Both the position numbers and the translations under genes were made by a program. Positions 10,534 through 25,200 of a stretch of DNA of 64,000 nucleotides are shown here, piece by piece. Numbering within the stretch: the first letter of the stretch is position 1; the number at the start of each line of letters is the position of its first letter. The notes beneath the pieces were generated by a model, which was not told the origin of the DNA, did no database searches, and saw only the letters and a program-made list of their open reading frames with translations. The stretch covers positions 13,601,632-13,665,631 of the forward strand of contig NC_066838.1 of the NCBI RefSeq assembly GCF_001640805.2. Reading direction: 5' to 3'. Origin of the DNA: Lates calcarifer (Eukaryota; Chordata; Actinopteri; Centropomidae).

Positions 10534-13500
10534 GCTGTCCTCTCCGCCATGGCTGTGACATCAGATGTTGTCAACAACCAGACCAGTGAGCGCAGCTAGA
10601 GACCCAGGACCCCTCCTGATGTCAAGTCTGAGGCCAGTGGCGTCCACATCAACCTGAGACAGAGCAGCAGCAGCTGATTGATGCTGGAGAGCTGATTCAA
10701 GACCTGCTGGATATCAGGCTTTTCCTCTGGGACATTCTGGACTCTTTGTTCTTAATTCCTCAACTTTTGTCATTTGCTTTGTTTATACTGTGATTAAAGG
10801 TTTTGGTTTAAAAAAAAGAATTTGCAGGCCTTGTGTGGTTTTTTTTTTTTTTTTTTTTTTTTTTTCTCACTACAAAGTGGTTTGGCTTTCTGTCATGTCC
10901 TAAAGGTTATGAGTCTAGTGGTGATTAGAAATCTAGTTTTGGTAAATGGTGCGTCTGTGTCCTCTTCCAGGTGCACTTGACCTGTAAGTGCAAAATTGTC
11001 TCCAGTGCAGTTCTTTAATAGACATACATTGTTTCTATTGCAACTAACTAGTGATACCACCTGCTATAATGAAAGAAAGAATAGTGGATTTCTTTGCTCA
11101 TAGTTAAAGAAACAATTTAATCTTAGCAGCTCTTGGTTGCACATTGAGTGTGTACTGTAGGTGGCTGTAGGAGCATTTAAAAAGCAACAAAAGACTGCAC
11201 TGTGGACCAAGTCTCATGCTTTAAAATGCTTCATTAATGTTGTGATCACACTGTGATGCCCAGGAGACATAAATATTGGGAGGCAAGTGTCATATTTGAT
11301 TAGATCTTTAATAGAGACTTTTACACTGTAAAATGTAAATAGAGTGCTGACAAATGCAATAGTTTGACATGTCCTATTCAAGGACCCAAACGGTATCCTT
11401 GGTTGACATTATGAACCTGCTTGGCTTGCAGACACATCTGTAACGGGAAGTTGAGGGCAAATTTCTATTAAAATACATTTCAGATTCTATCCGCATCTCA
11501 TGACTCGAGTGGGCGTGTGAGCACTGTAACCTTTATACTGAGCCCACTCAAGACAAACAGCTCAGTAATATATCTTGTTTTTTACCCTTGAAGGCAGTCC
11601 AATAATTCATCCAGTCCTAACCTAAGGTCAATTACAATCAGGTGGTTGCTGGAAAACTACTAAAGTGTTGTTCCCTTCTAAAATGTCATTTTCTTTTCCA
11701 TTTGCAGTTATACCCAGTTATATAAGTTGAAACTGTAAAGACAATTCTGCTGCTTAAGGCATTCTGGTGATAAGAAATAACTGATGTGTCCATGCACAGT
11801 AACACCATCTGTATCTAATGTGAATTATGATCCTTTTGTTTATTCTGGTGGTATTGACTTGAACATGTGTTGGCAAAGCTTCAAGGTCCTGTCTCTTCGC
11901 ACTGGCTGTAACAAATTGTAGGATGCAGTCCAGATCAAACAGATAATGTAACTTGCAAGGTGCCAACCAAACACTGCAAACTCTGCTCTGTCCCAAGCAG
12001 TGACAGCAGAAAGCAGTTTTAGAACTCTGAATATTTTAGTTTAGTTTTGCTCTTCAGGACCAAACCTTCTGTGTTGCACTTGCACCTCAGTGGCAACTGA
12101 GGAAAATCCAAATAAACTCACTCCAATTAGCTTCTGTTGAGTTTGCAAATGCAGCCACTAAAAATGTCCAGTAGATGGTGTAGTTTACACAATGAAGAAA
12201 TACACAAAAAACAGACTTTACAGTGCCCACAATAGTTTTATTAAAGCTGCCTAGTATCTGTCTTAAACAATCCACAAAGTCCTATTGAAAGTATGGTTAG
12301 TGAACCTCACTCAACAAATAATATTGCATATGTATAGTGATTAGGAAATATAATACTTAAGTGTAAAAATGTTGGTTGCTGGAATGCTGAACATTTTTTG
12401 CAAAGTCATCACCATGATTAACAAGTAAGAATTTCCTTCCAGCTTTTCTTTGTTCCTTTGCAATATTAGCACTGTTGACTAAGTACTGGCAAAGCCAAAC
12501 TGACATCTGACTGACATGAGGACCGACAGTTTCAACTTTGCACATTCTTTCTACATTTCTTGGCCTGTACTGTATTATTTCAACATCACAGATAAGGCTG
12601 AATATCCCGTGACTGCTACTTCTGCTTCTCCTTGCTTTAGTTTTTTCACTGGGATGTGATGATGCTGAAATTTGTTTGTTCCATTTTGCTTAACATGTTA
12701 ACCAGTGTGGGTTTTAGATGCAAGCCACAGTTTGTATGATTTTACTGCAGAGAATGAAACTGTCTGTCTGTCTGTCTGTCTGTACTGGTTCACGGTGAGT
12801 TGATGGATTACTTTTAAATCACCAGGCAATGCACAAATTCCATCTCAGTTGTAGACAATACAGCCATCACATTTGGGGGAAAATGCTGTGCTTGTAATAT
12901 TTATCAAAATGTTGACAGTAGCTTGAACAATATATGAGAGGGCCAGAAATGGGATGCCACTTATTTTCTTTCTTGCAGAAACATCAATATACAACAGTGT
13001 CTGTGGAGATCCTCAGTCATCCAGGAGATATGAAAGAGGGGAGGGAACCAGGGGCAACTGGACTTGGTTGTAGATATGCTAGAACATCAAGTGACTGGTA
13101 CCAAAATAGTTCTGTTTGTGAAGTGAAGAAGTCATATCAGTTCAGTGCTGAACTGTGAAGTAAATTGTCACATGCCTGTTTTGTTGACATAGCAAACCTC
13201 CAAACCAGTATGACTTTTCGTCTCTCTTGTTTGTAAGTGACTGTGTGTGTTCATAGAAAATATTAATCCAAGAAAGGTTGAATCAAGGGGAAGGGGCTTC
13301 TTCAGATCTGACTGACTGGTGGGGAGACCCAGGTATTTACCCTCTGTGGGCTCATTATCAAGGCCACTGGTGTCACTTGGTTCATTAGTTATCTTGACTA
13401 ATTGTTGTGTCCAATTAGAGCTCTTGGAGTCACGCGAGGCTAATTGTGAATGGTTATTATTAGAATTTATATGAAACAGAACAACTCAGGAGCACTAACG

Positions 13501-15265
13501 ACCCAAGTGACACCAATAGCCTTGATAATGAGCCAACAGAAGTTAAATACCTGGGACTGTGCACAGCTAGTCAGAACTGAGGAGGCCTCTTGGATGAGAG
13601 GTGAAATGCCCTTCAACCGAGTTCAGTCGCCCTTGAGTCAACCTTTCTTGGATCAATATTTTTTATGAACACAGTCACTTTCAAACAAGAAAGATGAAAT
13701 GTAATACCAGTTTGGAGGTTTGCTCTGTCAACAAAGCAGACATGTGACATGATAATTTGCAATTCAACACTGAACTGATGTGACTTCTTTACCTCGCAAA
13801 CACAACAATTTTGGTGCCAGTCATAGGATGTTCTTCCTTTCAATAACTGTCAAAACAATCAGGAGAGTCTTGTTATCATTATTTCTGACGGATGAAATTC
13901 TGAGATATAGGCCTAACATAATCCCATTTAAATATAGGCCTAATACACTGTCTTTCAAAAACAATATAAAAACACCTGAACTGCCTGGACATGTACAATA
14001 AAGTTCCACATGCTGTAGTAAAAATTGTAAAAAGAAGGACACATTCTTAATAAAAACACAGGAATACCCTATGTACTGTAACTTGCACGCCAACATTAAG
14101 TATTTATAAAGTGAGTTGTGTAGAAAGAATGGTTAAATGGATGTAAGAACAGATGTGTAAGCGTAGAGCAATGAACATTTTCTGTATTTGGTTTCTATGC
14201 ACATTCGTTTTTTTTATGGAGGCTAATTGCTCTATTGTGTATTCTAAGAATAACCTAGTGGGACCTGGTTACTGTTGCTTGACTGGCTGCATGTTCTTCA
14301 TCTGTTTACACAGAGGATCATCAAGCCTTTCACCCTCTGAGCAAATACAGATGAGTGGCGGTATCCTGGCAACCGAAGAGCAATTACAACCTGGTCTGTC
14401 TTAGTTGCCAAGTGTAACTGTAACTGTAAGAGTGTATAGACTGGATGTGAGAACTATATTTGAAAAACCTCAAGTCAAAAAGAACGTCAAAGTCCTTATT
14501 ATTTTGGGTCGAAAGTGTTCACTTTACCTACATTTTTTTTTTTGTGTGTGTGTGGGGGGTTGAGCGGCAGCTGGCGCATGGTGGTGTCACGACTCACTCC
14601 TCTCCATAAAGCAGCTAAGCTAATTCACCTTTCTGACAGTGAACCTGTTGGTGCTGTCATGCTCAGTTGAGGTTGCTGCAGTGGAGATGAGCGCTTGCGC
14701 GTGCAGGGAGGATTTGTTCTGGTAATGCAAAAATAAATAAATAAATAAATAACGGGTTGAGCAGGCTGTGTGTTATTACAGTGTTTTGGGCGTAGTGGTT
14801 TCTTTAGTTTACACGGTGATGATGATTATATTACCGTGTCCTCTGGTGTCCTATAAGTTTAAATATATTCGTTCACTCTGTCCACAGGCTTTAACACGCT
14901 CCGCCCGAGTCAGTGCGTGACGCTACAAGTTAATTCTAGGGTTTAGGTTTCTACAGGATTTCATGTGAAGGAGGGTTTCATGCTGAGACCGCCCTCACTG
15001 GTCCTGGTCTCTGATTGCCCTATTCTGCGAGAGAGACTCTGTACGCAAATGAAACGCGGAGTAGCCCATTTCTGTACCCTGCGGAACTGAAAGGGGGGAG
15101 GGCAGCGAAGAGGAACCGTGATCATCCTGTAATCGCTCCAAACCAGCAAGTTTATCGGTGATTTCTCGATGGTCTCGCGAAGAAATCGGTGGTGAGTCTT
15201 CACTTGGCGCTTGCCACTCAAGTCACAAGAGCAGAGAAGCGGTGAAGTCAAACGGATCCCTCGCG
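10534..15265 (+). other. rpl41-esyt1 spacer: no gene seen
   Basis: Holds the rpl41 3' UTR to about 10815, a 24-nt poly(T) tract at about 10842-10865, a short TCTG repeat near 12761-12783, a large imperfect inverted repeat (13082-13835), an ATAA tract near 14731-14751, and the GC-richer esyt1 upstream region from about 14880. In human this interval holds ZC3H10, a single-coding-exon CCCH zinc-finger gene. No CCCH array or long open frame is visible here. Confidence 0.6.
13082..13835. repeat. Large imperfect inverted repeat (foldback element)
   Basis: The left arm, about 13082-13395, recurs as its reverse complement at about 13488-13835. Paired landmarks are: GAACATCAAGTGACTGGTACC at the left outer end versus the complement of GGTGCCAGTCATAGGATGTTC at the right; AGCAAACCTCCAAAC versus GTTTGGAGGTTTGCT; ATCCAAGAAAGGTTGA versus TCAACCTTTCTTGGAT; and CTCATTATCAAGGC versus GCCTTGATAATGAG. 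The arms differ by scattered substitutions and small indels, by eye about one base in five to six. The unpaired centre is about 90 bp. The short open frames on both strands are products of the repeat, not genes. It could be a foldback transposon or two copies of one repeat inserted head to head. Confidence 0.85.
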
Positions 15266-16237
15266 ATGCCAGCCGCGGATGCAGAGCTGGGCACGAGCGT
15301 TGGCACGACGGGTGCAGCCCCGGCCCCGGCCCCGGCCTCACTGAAGCAGCCCCCCGCCGAACGCGCAGTCAGTGTGCTGTGGTCGTTCGGAAAATGCCTG
15401 GGTGCGCTTCTGCCCGTGTACCTGGCCGGATACTACGGCTTCAGCATCAGCGTCGTCCTGTTCGGGCTGCTGATCTACATGGGATGGAAGCACGGTCGGC
15501 AGGAGAAAGTGACCAGGCTCAAGTCTGCCATGTACCTCCTGGATAACGAGATTGAATTCACCACGGCGAAGGTGTTGAGATCCAAAAGGGATTTGCCTCC
15601 CTTGGGTAAGGACCTGTAGCTACACTTAATAGCTGGCTTTCTCTACATCAGCCTGTCACATCTGCCACATCTGTCAGGTTGAACTTGAGCTGCACCTCAG
15701 CTACTGTTCTCTGCATCACAGTGTTATGATCTGAAATACACGTGACTCATTAGTAGGCACTTATTTGTTCAGATGCTCTAAAGTGAACACATAACATACA
15801 CATAAAAAAACCAGGGAGACCACTGCTTCAGGGCAACACTCAAATGATTATTTGCATAAAGTTCCCTCGTGTTCCTGCATTTTCCTCCTGTCCCAGACCA
15901 GCCCCATATTTAGACATTCCTTTAGTTCATTGCCTGGGGAATTACTCTGAACTGCTGCCACTCAGGGGGGAATATGAATTAACATGTCAGGTCTTTGTAG
16001 TGGAAAGGTCGGAGAGAAAAATGACACTTATGTTGAGGGGAGCTTATACTATGCAGGCAGCAAAATGCATGTCTAAACTGAAACTCTAACAACATTAGAG
16101 ATTCAGTTCCCCCTTCCTGTTTCACTATGCTGCCTGTTAGGATCCTTGATGACTCATAAACATCCCTCAGAGCAGAGCAGAGGCAGTGACCAGGACCACC
16201 ATATCTGGATATAGAGCAAGAGTGGATAAACTATGTG

Positions 16238-16283
<46 letters not shown>

Positions 16284-19200
16284 CAGGGCAGATAGGCCTA
16301 ATCTGAGATCTCAACTCAAGTCATTGGGGTTTGGAGGGAATGCCAGTTTGCAGCATGTGTGGTTAATGATTTCCTGAAATTTTAACGGCACCCAAATTAG
16401 TCTTTAAGTTCTCTCTACTTGTAATTCAAGTATATCAACAGAGATATATATGTAGAAAGCTGGTGATTTCTTTAATTCACTGCCTTGTAATTAAACACGT
16501 AATGTAAAACTGAGAGTATGTGATCTGGAAATGTCTTGTTTAAAACAAACGTAGAGCTGTGCTGAAGTATCTACTACTGTAGATTTCAAATGGCCAGAAA
16601 AACAGCAGGCCTACTAAAAGGATAATGTCAAGTATTTTAACTACTCTTCTCATAGTGCGACGTAATTTTACACTACCCTGTCATATTTGAGTTCATGCCT
16701 GACCCATTTTACTTGTCCACAGGTCAACTTTCCAGATGTGGAAAAAGTGGAGTGGCTGAATAAGGTATGTTTGCACGTGTGCACTTTAGGAACTTCATCT
16801 ATTTCAACATGCAGCCCTTGTATAATAAAGGACAACTCCACTTCGTTTCACGGAACTCTTACCCAAAGCAAAGGAAGCAGTACATGATTTCAAGATAAGG
16901 TGTTGATGATTCTCTTGAGTAACTCTGGCAGTAGCTTCACTGCCTCACATTTAATATTAAGATAAAGAACCTTTCGCGTGGACTTTAAGTGACCCTGCTC
17001 CCGTTTCAGCCTCTCTCCATCAGAACAGATAATCTACTAGTGTAATTAAGAGGCAGGGGAGAGCGGCTCAGATAATATCGCAGTGTCTTTGTCTCTGTCA
17101 GTACAGTAACCTCGCATCAGCGCGGGGCAAGCGTGGATGTGAATACTAATAATACAAAGCGCCCTTCTGGAGGGAAGAAATGTAATGAACTCGGTGACAG
17201 AAGCCGAGATCGTGGGATGGCAATTTGCTGCGCTCATCTTTCAGCAGCCCACGTCTCTCCTCCAGGCTTCCTGCCATGTGATCCAGCTGCTCGCACGTAC
17301 CATCCTCACCCCTCACAGCAGTAAACAAACAATACATCAGCCTCAAAATGTTCCCACTGTGTATTACATTTGACAACCTGAAGACATTAGTGCCTAAAGA
17401 GAAACGGAGCTGATAGTGTCTGTGAGTAATGGATGGGAAAAAAGCCTGCAAGGAGCTGCACTTTTATAGAATGCCTTATAGAATTCCAAAATGCATGTCC
17501 ATAACTGTGTCATAAATAATGTATGGGACACTCACCTGCCTGTAGCTGCAGCTGTTAGCATCACCAGTCTCATGACCGGTGGAGGTGGAGGTCAGAGGTA
17601 ACCAGTGGGTGAAAGGACTTGGTGCCTCACTCTTACATCTCGCACTGAAATGCTGAAGATAACATGAGTGTGAGGCTGCGTGGCGTGATGACAGTGACAG
17701 ACTGATTCAACTCATCACTTGATGATGAAGGTTATTGCTCTAATGCTTTATTTTGCAGATCCATAATTTCTGAATTATTTCCAAAAATATCAGTTTCCTG
17801 GAAGGAGCAATGCAAATTGATACTAATTATAGGAATAACTATCATTTTATTTAAACCCAAGTAAATATTTATTCATTCTTAATTTATTATTAGAAACCTT
17901 ATTTTCCAGATATGTTTTCCTTCACACAAATTTCATATGTGTCCATGTTCAGCTGACCTGCTATGCACTGAAAGACTCTCTAAGTTACACAAGCATTTAA
18001 TTGGACGTGTACTGATGGAACAAAGTACATCGATCTGCTTCCTATGAAAATGACAGATAACTGGAGGGCTCTTCATTAATTTATTTAATAACCATCCTTT
18101 CTGAATTATTGATGGTTGAGCTGTTTCCATTCAATTTCAACTCAATCCTCTGTCAGATGGGGGTTTTTAACAATATCTATGAAAAGCCTTTCAACCACAA
18201 GGCAAACAGTGTGTGGTCATGGTGGCTTTGCAAAGCATATGTTTGTCTATGTGTGTTAATGGTTCTTTGTTATTTCCTGTCAGCTTCCGGGAAAATATTT
18301 TTTAATGCACAGGACGCCCTTTGCTATGACTAAGCTTTTGCACAAATTATAATTCACTGTTACTAACTAATTATATTATTTTGATTACATTAACTACTGA
18401 CTATGACTATCCTCTGCACCTTCTATGTAACTAATCATTGGGTCATGGCTTTACTGTTTAAATAAAATAATGACCATACGTTCTGTCGTGTAGATCGTGC
18501 AGCAGGCTTGGCCCTTCGTTGGTCAGTATCTGGAGAAGTTGCTAGTGGAAACCATTGCACCCGCGATCCGTGCCTCCAGCATTCATCTGCAGACTCTCAG
18601 CTTCACCAAGGTCAACATAGGAGAGAAGGTATGGGAATAGTCTGTCATAAAAGCAGCAGTTCATCCTGTAACTGTGCCAAGACCAAGAAAATTTAGTGAA
18701 GCCTGGGGGAATGAATATGTATGTAAGTCTGGAAATGCAGGACTAGTCTCACAATTCTCTTCATTACAACCATAAAGATGATGAGTTCATTACAGCAAAT
18801 GATAATGGTTGCTAATGTGACTTCATAAAGTCTCTACCAGTCTTGTTTACTTTGTTTAATAGCAGCTGTTTTGTTCACAGGCTCCGAAGGTGGTTGGTGT
18901 AAAGGCTCACACAGAACAAGATAAGAGACAAGTGATGTTGGATTTGTACCTGAGGTAAAGCCTCACAACTTTAATTTCTTCATTTTATATTGTTGCTTAT
19001 TTATTGTGAGTTACAATCAAGTGTCCCTAACTAGCCTTCATTCTTATCTGTCAACACAGATCATTGTTTGCTTTGCAGAGGAAAGAAAACAGCTTGATCA
19101 TAACTCGTATCAGCTGCTTCACTTGCTCAGACATGTATCTCTAGATGACTTGTCTTCTCTCTTCTATTGTAGCTATGCCGGTGATGTTGAGGTCAATGTT

Positions 19201-22200
19201 GAAATCAAAAAGTACTTCTGCAAAGCTGGAGTGAAAGGAATTCAGGTGCAAGAATAATTATTAAGATATTTTTAAATTATTAGTTGTAGTTAAGTGCCCC
19301 GAAAACATAGTTTCAATGATAAATTTTCCCATTGTAGCTCCACGGGAAGCTGCGTGTGATCCTTGAGCCTCTGATCGGAGATGTGCCGCTGGTTGGAGCC
19401 ATCACCATGTTCTTCATCCGCAGGCCTGTGAGTGTTTTCTGTTTTTCACTGCATTGTTTTCTAAAGGTCTACACTTATTCATATGACTTACTTACTTGCA
19501 TCTGTATGATACTACATGTTTCATATGTGTAGAAACTGGACATCAACTGGACCGGGCTGACCAACCTGCTGGATATCCCCGGGCTGAAGTGAGTTGATAC
19601 GATAGGGCTCTGTGCAGATCGGTTGTGTCTGTCTTATGTTTTTTATTTTATTGAGGGGTGCCTGTTTCAGTTGTAGGGCTTTTTTGACATGCAGAGAAGT
19701 TTGAGGGCTGCACTTTCTGGAACTGATGCAGCTGATATTAAGGGAATTTATGATTTATGTAGCAACTAGAATCACATAGACTTTTCCTGGAATTAAAAAG
19801 GGAGTTCCTAGACAAACTGAGACAAACAATACTGCTTAAATGTCTGTTTGTTCAGTGACAGATCTGTGTGGTCACATCCTTAAAGGATAAGGGTGACAAT
19901 ATCCTTCATTTTTGCTCTTGTCAATGAATCCCATGAAAAGCCAAAAACCAGCAATGACTAACAAGTATTGCCTGTGAAGCCAAGACCTGATTTAACTTTT
20001 CCCTCTGTGCCACAGACCTTCATTGTTGTCCAGAGGCTATTAAAAACACATCAGTCAGCCTCACTGTTGATCTGACGTGTTCCTTCATTACCATGAACGT
20101 GGGCACTGTAGTTTATTTTAAGTCAATCCCTTGTGGACCGTCCAGATGCAGCAAAAACTCAATAGAGCACAAGATATGTATTAGTCCATCTGAAAATAGT
20201 CCTCAACAAATGCACTATTTCCTCTAATTGGAGTAACATTTACTAAACACCACATTCCCCAGCTGCAAAGTTACTTGAGGCTGAGAACTATAAACTGATT
20301 AGGGAGATCAGAAAGTACTGAGAGACAGACACATTGTTGATTTTGGTCTTTTCATATGTTTTATTGACAATAAGAAAAATACTGAACAATTCCTGTCTTA
20401 TCCTTTAAGTTGTTAGAAGTTTCTGCTGTGCTGGTGTAATACTATGACTCCATAAATTTATATTCAGGTAGTTTTTAAGGTCCATTATGTAAGATCAGAA
20501 TGTGAAGAATGTAGAATCAGCTATGTTACGATTAAACAGAATATGAAGATAGACTAATATTCTAACTAATGGGAACAATACAACTCTATTTAACTTTCAT
20601 ATTCAGGATAATTGTACGGTGGCTGATTCTACACTGTGTTATTATCTTTATATAATGTATTTAAAGCATTGTCAGAGGTTTACATTTGTTGCTGTCACAT
20701 CAGTCCCCTCTGGCAATATTTTCAATGGCAGCTTGTCATTATTCTTAATTGTATTCCTCCATTAAATGGCATCAGCCAACATGTTTTCACAGAAAACTGT
20801 CCTCATCTTTAGCCAGTGAGTGCTTCCTGTCGGTTCTGTTGCTGCGAACCTGGATATCATGTTATTATATGCATGCTCACATGGTCAGCACTAGTATATA
20901 GCCTTTGTTTGTTTGTCTGTGTGTCCCTCCCCTGTGTGTCCCCGACATCATCCTCGCATTCATTTGCAGTGCCATATCGGACACTATGATAATGGATGCA
21001 ATAGCCTCCCACCTGGTGCTTCCCAATCGTCTCACTGTTCCCCTGGTGGCCGACCTGCACGTTGCGCAGCTCCGCTCCCCTCTCCCAAGGGTAACTGTCT
21101 CAATAATGAATGGCCCGGTGATGCACATGGGCCCACACAGACTGAAGCAGTTGTGTCTGAGCATATTACCTCCAAGCACAACACATAGTGTCAGAATCAT
21201 ACAGCAAATTCACATATTGACATTGTGACTGTGAAGAAACTAGTCGACTAACATTTTGATTTTCTCAACTCCAGGGAGTTGTGCGTATCCATCTGCTGGA
21301 GGCTGAGGACCTGACCGCTAAGGATACAGTCATCAAAGGCTTAATTGATGGGAAATCAGACCCATATGCTGTTCTGCGAGTCGGAACCCAGATCTTCACC
21401 TCTCATCACGTGGACAGCAACCTGAACCCACAGTGGAGGGAGATGTTTGAGGTGAGAAGGGTGCTGGGTGGGAGGAAAATATGGCTGCCACAATATGCTG
21501 AAAGGAAACAAGAGATATTCAAGTACTGCACCTCTCCCCAGTTTGTGTGCTAAAAGTTATAGCTTGGTGTTGGTGTCCTTGCTTCACAGGGATTGCACTA
21601 AGTCTTTGACAGTAAATATGTCACTGGCACTTTAGAGATAAACAGTCTTGTGGAGATTTTATCTACTTCTTTGGTAACAGGAAGCTGCTTTTTCTGAGAT
21701 AAGCATTTCTTGCAAAAACTGCTTTCTCATACACATGTTTGCCTTTCCCTGTGGTGTATGAAATATGAGCCAAACACTGAATAGATAAATAAAATAAAAT
21801 AATTAAATCTACTCACCACAAAAGTAAAAAGATCATACCACTGTGATTTTGTTTGCATGCCCTTGTGTTATTGTGTTGTGTGTGGCTGTATCTATTTGTT
21901 GTGTGTATTGTGTATTTGTCCATTTATGTGTGTGTATGTGTGTCAGGTGATTGTCCATGAAGTACCTGGTCAGGAGTTGGAAGTGGAAGTATTTGACAAA
22001 GACCCAGACCAGGATGACTTCCTGGGGAGGTAGCTTATTCATTCTCACTCATTTACTCTGTCTTTATGTGCATCTCATGTCATTTCCATCTCTGCTATTG
22101 ACACATTGGGCCATAATTCTGTTGAAATTTGAACACCCTGATGTCTTTGACCCGTGGTCTCATTGATTCTCTCCCTGCCTCTCTCTGTCTGTCTCTTTGT

Positions 22201-25200
22201 CAGGGTCAAGTTGGATCTTGATATTGTAAAGAAGGCCAGAGTTGTGGATGATGTAAGTAGTATATCTTATGTTTAACAAACATCCAGTATTACACTGTTA
22301 AATCTATTAAATCTAGTTTTTCTATCTCAGATCAAAGAATAAACAACAAGCATGACTACACAGTTATTATTTTGTTAACCCAGGAACATACACAGTATGA
22401 TTGCAGTAATCCTTTTAGCATGTGACACTGCAGATCCCACGTGCCTCCTCGTGATCTGCTCTGCTCTCACCATCTTCAATCCTGGAATCCAGTCCAGGCT
22501 CAAAGAAATCACCCAGATGAGAAAAATGTGTGTTTAATGAGCTCTCTGTTCTTGTAAACAGTGGTTCAATCTGAGGGACGTCCCATCCGGCAGCATTCAC
22601 CTCCGGCTGGAGTGGCTCTCTCTGCTGTCCTCTGCTGACAGACTGAGTGAGGTGAGTTTGCAGCTAACTAACCTAATGGTGCTCAATAGATCTCCTCTGA
22701 GGTTTGGACAAATGGATGCACTGATAATTGTCACAGCATTATTTTTTACATTATTATGCTCTATTATTTATTTATTTATATTATTTTTGCCTTTATGTTG
22801 ATTGCATGACAGTTTAGAGAGACAGGAAAAATAGGAAGAGAGGGTGATGACCAGCAACAAAAGTTCCTGGCTGGAATCAAACACTGTGGTTACATGATAC
22901 ATGTCTTAAATTACTTATTTATTAGGATCCCCTGTGTCCTAATGTTTATTTAAAAAGTCACAAAAATAAAAAGTTGAACTCATATTTTTCCCATTGAGTC
23001 AAAGGTTGTATGTTCTTAAATATCCAATACTAAAAACATCAATCAAAATAAAGACCAATGTAAAACATCCAAACAATAAAGCAATAACACGTTGTTCATT
23101 TACTTGTTATTGAGAAAAAGTAAAATTGTTGGTGGCTACTGTTTCAGCTTTTATGGTCCTAGATCATTTTCTCCACACGTATCCTCCATCTGTTGTTCTC
23201 CTACCAGGTGATCCAGAAGAACCAGAACCTGACCAGTAAGACAGCTGAACCTCCATCTGCCGCCATCTTAGCCGTCTATCTTGACCAAGCTTTTGAACTG
23301 CCTGTAAGATTATAACTATTTAAGATGCTGTCATGTGGTATACCTTCGATTTTCATTTGTTACCCACATTGATGTATTTAATTTGTTGCAGATGAGGAAA
23401 GGCAATAAAGACCCAAGCCCAATGGTGCAGCTTTCCATTCAGGATACGACTAAAGAGAGCAAGGTAAGAATAAAACTTTAACTGTTTCTTATTACCTTCA
23501 ACCAAACTGAACCTAATTAATGTTTTTTCTTTTCTTCTGCAGACTTGTTATGGTACCAACAACCCTGTATGGGAGGATGCTTTTACCTTCTTCATTCAGG
23601 ATCCTCACAAACAAGACATTGACATTCAAGTAAGTCACTAGACGAGTAATCGATTAAACACACCAGTTAAGCTTGGTGTGAATATTTTGCATACGTTTAC
23701 TCTCAGGGTGTTAGGGTGATTAGTACAGTAAATACACCATTGATTTTCCCTTTAGTTGTAATCAATGTTTCCTCTTTTCCCCTGTGGTTTCTCTGTAAAC
23801 TGCACTCTCCTCTTTTTACTCAATTTATGACCCTTTCAACTTCATGATTTTGGCATTTCCTGCTGGATTTCATTCTAACTCCACCTCATCTATTCCTGTT
23901 TTTTCAATCAGGTCAAAGACGACGACCGTGCTTTGTCCCTGGGCAATCTGACAATCCCTCTGACCCGTGTTCTGGCGGCCCCTGAACTCACCATGGACCA
24001 GTGGTTCCATTTGGAGAATTCTAGTTCAGCCAGTCGCATCTACGTCAAAATTGTGCTTCGGGTTGGTATTTCACAGATGTACTACTTTAATGTGCTGGGG
24101 AGTGTAGTAATTGAGTAAGATGTGGCTACAAGCCCAGGTTTTTGGAAATAATCCGGCTGAAGTGTCAGTGTGGTAGACTTTGAAATCCTACCAGCACCCG
24201 AAGGACTGTTTTAGCCTGAGGAAGCTATCATCAGCCCCATGTTTGAGTATCACACTCAGGACAACTCCCTCAGAACAGAGATATCAAATGTAAACTTACC
24301 TTTTGTGTGTCTGTCATCCACTGATATAAAATCCTTGTGGACCTAACACATAAAGATTAAAGGATCTAATAATCTTCTCTACATGAATTTCTAATCCTTA
24401 ACTACTCCCATTTACATGTCTGCTTTCTGCCTCATCTTTCTGTTCTTGTGAGAACATGTGGTCCTCATAAGAACAGAATTTTTTTCACACAGAAACCTGC
24501 ATTTTCTCCTCTCTGTTTATCCTGAAGTGAAGAAGCGTATTTTTAGTACCAGAAATGAAAGAGTGTCATTCAGTAATTTACTGCTGGATATCTGCTCACC
24601 ATACTCTCTTATTTGCCTCCTACTAGGTTTTGTGGTTAAGTGACGATGCCACTCCTACGACTCCGTCTCCTCGGCCTGTATCCCCTGGATCTGGGACGGG
24701 TCAGGGGGGAACTGCATCAGAGCCGAACTCCACAGGGCCCGGCGGGTCGGCTAAACCTCAGCCCACACGACCTCAGCAAACCACGCCCGACCCAGAGTTC
24801 GCAACTGAGGTAAACAGCAGTTACCTAGAGTCAAACGGTGGCAGCAGCAGACACCACTCAGTTTCTATTGTAAAACTCCCTGTCCTTGTTCTGTCTACAG
24901 GGAGTGCTGCGTATTCATCTGGTAGAGGCCCAAAACCTGATAGCCAAGGACAACTTCATGGGAGGCATGGTGAAGGGGAAGAGTGACCCCTACGTCAAGA
25001 TCCGTGTGGCTGGTATCACCTTCCGCAGCCACACCATCAAAGAGAACCTCAATCCTACCTGGAATGAGCTTTATGAGGTATTTGCTTTGTTTAATGCTCG
25101 AGTAGTTTGTTCCTCTACTCATCTGATGAAATTATTAGGGTATTAGATTTCATTTATTTTTTCTATGATTTAGGTGATTTTGACTCAGCTTCCTGGACAG

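Noticed and set aside
10842..10865. Poly(T) tract after rpl41 as a sign of a minus-strand retrocopy
   Set aside because: No processed-gene sequence precedes it on the minus strand. It is a simple homopolymer downstream of the rpl41 poly(A) signal.
13613..13843. Minus-strand frame resembling a plus-strand frame at 12934-13158 (shared VCEVKKS)
   Set aside because: The resemblance comes from the inverted repeat at 13082-13835, not from a duplicated gene.
15211..15546. 111-codon frame overlapping esyt1 exon 1 in another frame
   Set aside because: The esyt1 frame carries the conserved hydrophobic hairpin and family match. The alternative frame is Arg/Pro/Gly-rich, as expected of a GC-rich shadow. 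It does not explain the exon 1 frameshift.
20857..21228. Several overlapping open frames on both strands around 21 kb
   Set aside because: All are shadows of esyt1 exon 8 (20970-21090), whose frame is fixed by homology and splice phase.
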